Below are positions 18,122 through 21,340 of a DNA stretch of 21,340 nucleotides, in pieces (position 1 is the first letter of the stretch; every line of letters starts with the position of its first letter). A program made the position numbers and the translations under genes. The DNA comes from Pelargonium cotyledonis (Eukaryota; Streptophyta; Magnoliopsida; Geraniales; Geraniaceae), in the NCBI GenBank assembly GCA_036897625.1, contig JAYMTA010001180.1:1-21340 (forward strand), given 5' to 3'. The notes beneath the pieces are model-generated. The model made no database searches. It saw only the letters and a program-made list of their open reading frames with translations, and was not told the DNA's origin.

Positions 18122-20932
18122 ATGTTGCAGAAATGGTATGGAGGTGTTTTATTTGGGTCTTTTTGTGCATTGTTACTTCTAAGGTCTGTTTTGGTGAAAC
18201 AACCATTTTTGACTGATTCACTTCCAAAGCTTACCCCCTTAAACGCTTCTACTAATTTTAAGCGGCATCACAAAGGGATGTCAACTGTGGTTAAGAGTTC
18301 AGAAACGGATGACTCCGTGATCTCTGCTTATTTAGCACTTACTCGCCCCATCCTCCAAGTGCTGCAGACATGGACTCACTTGAAACACGTAAGTAAATAT
18401 TCCAAGGGAATACCTAATGCTGTTGAGGCTGTGAGAGAAGGACGAGCTGCATGGGAAAACCTTTTGGTTTCCTTTGAAAAGAAACTTCGTGGTGATACAA
18501 ACGGTAGTTTCATTGATAGGGGAAAGGAGGAGCAATGCCCTTACGATATACAAAGAATGAATTGCACTGAGCTTGGCAATGATGCGTATAGGTTGCAAAT
18601 ACCGTGTGGCCTGATTAAGGGGTCTTCCATCACTATTACTGGCATTCCAAATGACCCTCAGGGTGATTTTCGGATTGATTTGACAGGGGAGCCTATTCCC
18701 GGGAAACAACTACCCCCCATTATTTTGGATTACAGTGTTTGTCTTCATGGGGACAATGTAACTAAGGACCCTGTAATTGTACAAAACACGTGGACTGCAA
18801 CTGATCACTGGGGAGAAGAGAAGCGGTGCCCCCTTCCATCATACAGTAGAAATAAGAAAGGTACTTAGTCATCATCTTCTACATCCACCGATTTTTGAGT
18901 TAAAAACTCAACCTTGAGGCTTATGTGAGGGAATTTCGAGCCTAGCTAGTTCCCTTTTAGCAGTGAAAAGTATTTGATGGTATCCGTATCATTACTAAAA
19001 ATAAGCAATTGCTTTCTTGAAATGGCCATTTTATGATGATAAACTCCAAATTATTATTTCGTAGTTTGTAAATTGTGAAATGAAATGATGAACATGCCAA
19101 GGCCATGTTTCTTCTTGAAGAAAAGACAGAGCCTTTGGGAGACATAAGCATAGTAAAATTTCTAATTGAGAATATTTTTTCCATGTTACTATATTTACAT
19201 TCTTTTCTTAACTTGGTAAACAGTGGACGATTTGTATCAGTGCAATGAAATGATTGGCAAGAATGATAGCCAAAAGTTTATGGCTAAAGGGTCTACAAAT
19301 CATTCCAGTATGTGGTTGTCAATGGCACAGAACAGACCAGCGGACAAACCATATTTTCCCTTCAAGCATGGTTGTTTGTTTGTTGTGACACTTAGGATGG
19401 GACAAGAGGGGTTTCAAATGACAGTTGATGGAAATCACATAACATCTTTTTCTTATCGTGAAGTAATCTCTCTCATTCTCCTTTAAATTCTTCGACAGCG
19501 TGAGATTAAATGCACTTTCATTTTCCTTCTAGTTGTGGCAAAAAGATGGTAACTCAATGATTTATGAGACCTTAACTTGCTTTCTCTTTTGAACTCTTAA
19601 ATACTCAGAATTTGGAGCCATGGCTTGTCCATGAACTGAGAGTATCTGGGCAGTTGAAGTTAGTTTCTATGCTTGCCAGTGGGTTACCAACATCAGAGGA
19701 TTCAGAGCGCATTGTTGATTCAGAAGAGCTGAAATCTGCTCCCCTTCTACGACAGAAGTCACTGGATCTCTTTATTGGTGTCTTCTCTAAGGTGAACAAT
19801 TTCAAGCGTAGAATGGCTATTCGAAAAACATGGATGCAGTATCCTGAAGTGAGGAGAGGGTCAGTAGCAGTGCGCTTCTTCGTCAGTTTGGTGAGAATCA
19901 TATGTTTTATACAATGTGACCATTTCTTGACAGTGTAATATAATATTCTCTCATTTCAGTATATTAGATTTCTAGCATTGTATATCAAATAACCTACACT
20001 TTCTTCACGATGCTGCAGCATAAAAACCAGATGGTGAATGAGCAACTTTGGGGTGAGGTGCAGACATATGGAGACATTCAGCTGCTGCTTTTTGTCGACT
20101 ATTACAGTCTTCTAATCTGGAAGACACTAGCAATCTGCATATTTGGGGTACCCTCTCTTAGTCTCTTACGTTTGTGAAGTAAGAAATTCGTCACATTGTT
20201 GCCTGATGATTTCGTACTTTGACAGACCAAGGTAGTTTCAGCCAAATATGTCATGAAGACAGATGACGATGCATTTGTTCGTGTGGATGAACTACTAACA
20301 TCCCTAAAAGGTATTAATGCATCAAGTGGCTTGTATTACGGTCTTATCAGCAATTCCTCCCGACCTCAACGATATAACGATAGCAAATGGTTTGTCAGCG
20401 ATGAGGTACATACATATCGATCTCTACTTATTCATTCAATAAAAGATGAGTTATATAATGTAGACATGAAATCTGGTACACAAAGGAATGGTCTTTTCTA
20501 ATATAACTTTTGAAATTTTACTAAAGGAATGGTCTTCAGATGTTTTCCCTCCTTGGGCTCATGGCCCTGGTTACATTGTATCGAATGATATAGCAAAGGC
20601 GATTTACAAACAACACGAAAAAGGTCAGCTAAAGGTATGTATGAATGTATGATATATATGTATGTATGTATGTATATATGTATGTGTTATATATATAATG
20701 GTAATGGATGCAAATGCAGATGTTCAAGCTGGAGGATGTGGGAATGGGGATATGGATATCAGAGATGAGAAATAAGGGTTTGGATGTGAGGTATGTAAAT
20801 GAAACCAGGATTTGCACTCTGCAATGCAAGAATGGATACATGGTTGCTCACTATCAGACCCCTGGACAGATGGTCTGCTTGTGGCACATGTTGCAACAAG
20901 GAAGAGGCCCAAAATGCTGTTCCGACAGATAA
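18122..20932 (+). CDS. GALT1: Beta-1,3-galactosyltransferase with galectin domain (GALT1-like)
   Basis: Seven exons: 18122-18860, 19224-19462, 19609-19890, 20019-20147, 20226-20405, 20527-20634 and 20720-20932. They encode 629 residues (Arabidopsis GALT1 is about 643), all introns are GT-AG and the frame is intact. It is a type II Golgi protein: a short cytosolic tail, an anchor at about 7-24, and a stem. The galectin-like domain runs from about 156 ([19 protein letters not shown]) to 325 ([11 protein letters not shown]). The GT31 catalytic domain follows, with [14 protein letters not shown], the DxD-type metal/UDP-Gal motif KTDDDAF (Asp 476-478), [12 protein letters not shown] and [15 protein letters not shown]1 adds beta-1,3-galactose to N-glycans, the step before Lewis-a formation by FUT13. 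Closely related GALT2-6 are hydroxyproline O-galactosyltransferases for arabinogalactan proteins. Conserved runs such as DPVIVQN.WTA, ICIFGT and LEPWLV favour GALT1, but a GALT2-6 role cannot be excluded from sequence alone. Confidence 0.93.
20635..20695 (+). repeat. ATGT/AT microsatellite inside GALT1 intron 6
   Basis: Tandem TATG units interrupted by AT dinucleotides fill most of the 85-bp last intron. The run begins at the splice donor itself (AAG|GTATGTATG), so repeat-length change would alter intron size but not the coding frame. It is a likely polymorphic marker. Confidence 0.75.
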
Positions 20933-20997
20933 AACCTAACTATTTTTTCGTTCTTTTGTCTCAAAACAAGATTGTAGACAATCTTATCTTAGTCTGG

Positions 20998-21003
20998 GAA
21001 TAA
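20998..21003 (+). terminator. Polyadenylation signal of GALT1
   Basis: A perfect AATAAA lies about 66 bp after the GALT1 stop codon and is the best candidate near-upstream signal for its 3' end. Confidence 0.5.
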
Positions 21004-21008
21004 AAATT

Positions 21009-21033
21009 CAGAACAGAACAGAACAGAACAGAA
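21009..21033. repeat. CAGAA pentanucleotide microsatellite
   Basis: Five perfect tandem copies of CAGAA plus two bases lie in the 207-bp gap between the convergent GALT1 and DMP stop codons, within the probable 3' untranslated regions. Confidence 0.9.
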
Positions 21034-21139
21034 CATTCATTCAAATAGTGAAATAGGGATATTATTATTCAATAACATGATATACAAAAACATGCAAGCT
21101 CAAATTCAAAAAACAAATATTAAAGAAACCAGAAGAAGC

Positions 21140-21340
21140 TTAAGCGGCCATGCAGCCAACACCATAGCGAGTGTTGGGAAACACAAGAAACAGGGCACTG
21201 CAGACGACGCCAACCATCAACGGGAAGCTCTCCATGACCTCGTCCATTTCCTTCTGGTGCCCCGGGAACAGACAACCCGTGACCCGACTGTCCGAGAACG
21301 CTATCGCCACGAACACCATCACCGACATCATCGCGTGCAC
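21140..21340 (-). CDS. DUF679 domain membrane protein (DMP family), C-terminal part
   Basis: An open frame runs from the window edge to a TAA at 21140-21142 and gives the last 66 residues. It carries the family's hallmark C-terminus: GCLFPGHQKEMDEVMESFPL, then a final membrane helix (MVGVVCSALFLVFP) and NTRYGVGCMAA. DMPs are plant-only four-helix proteins of plastid, tonoplast, ER or plasma membrane. Members have been tied to senescence and membrane remodelling, and DMP8/DMP9 to sperm-egg fusion and haploid induction. The part seen does not tell which DMP this is. Codon use is more GC-rich than its surroundings, as is common in these intronless genes. The N-terminal two-thirds lies outside the window. 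Confidence 0.88.
   Translation of the reverse strand: MHAMMSVMVFVAIAFSDSRVTGCLFPGHQKEMDEVMESFPLMVGVVCSALFLVFPNTRYGVGCMAA

Noticed and set aside
1-21340. CRISPR arrays, tRNA or rRNA genes, bacterial-type operators or riboswitches
   Set aside because: None was seen on reading both strands; the gene structure is that of a plant nuclear genome.

Overview
The window is nuclear DNA of a flowering plant, most likely a eudicot. It holds multi-exon genes with GT-AG introns, AT-rich intergenic DNA, a Stowaway-like MITE, plant-specific gene families (GASA/snakin, NIP aquaporin, plastid FtsH, DMP) and a 12-base tRNA-primer motif typical of plant LTR elements. There are no operons, rRNA genes, tRNA genes or CRISPR arrays. 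I cannot name the species.

Layout. Bases 1-3100 are gene-poor: a 30-bp tandem repeat carrying a retroelement primer-site motif, a MITE (821-1063) and an RNase H-like relic (1317-1583). A four-exon GASA4-like snakin gene lies at 3177-3802 (+). A promoter-like block with a 23-codon orphan ORF follows at 4430-4689 (+). A five-exon NIP-III aquaporin of the Lsi1/NIP2 silicon-channel class lies at 5173-6867 (-). Bases 8521-13779 (+) hold a decayed tandem cluster of vacuolar AVT1-type amino-acid transporters: a lone first exon (8521-8677), a second first exon whose start is dead (about 9513-9678), an intact body (9995-11238), and a full but disabled copy (12303-13779). The plastid protease FTSH6 lies at 14362-16740 (-). 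A seven-exon GALT1-like beta-1,3-galactosyltransferase with a galectin domain lies at 18122-20932 (+). The C-terminal end of a DUF679/DMP membrane protein lies at the right edge (21140-21340, -), convergent with GALT1.

The genes are separate plant transcription units and do not form one pathway. Their order is informative, however. GASA4, AVT1J and FTSH6 are, as I recall, adjacent in Arabidopsis (At5g15230, At5g15240, At5g15250), so this looks like a conserved block. The silicon-channel gene sits between GASA4 and AVT1, and Arabidopsis lacks the whole NIP-III class. The window may therefore show the ancestral site of a gene lost in Brassicaceae.

The most unusual structure is the AVT1 cluster. 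The intact transporter body has lost the start of its own first exon, while an intact first exon of compatible splice phase lies 1.3 kb upstream. Splicing the two gives a complete 433-residue protein. A block of about 200-235 bp with a TATA box and a tiny ORF is duplicated downstream of both the intact body and the dead copy, marking the duplication unit.
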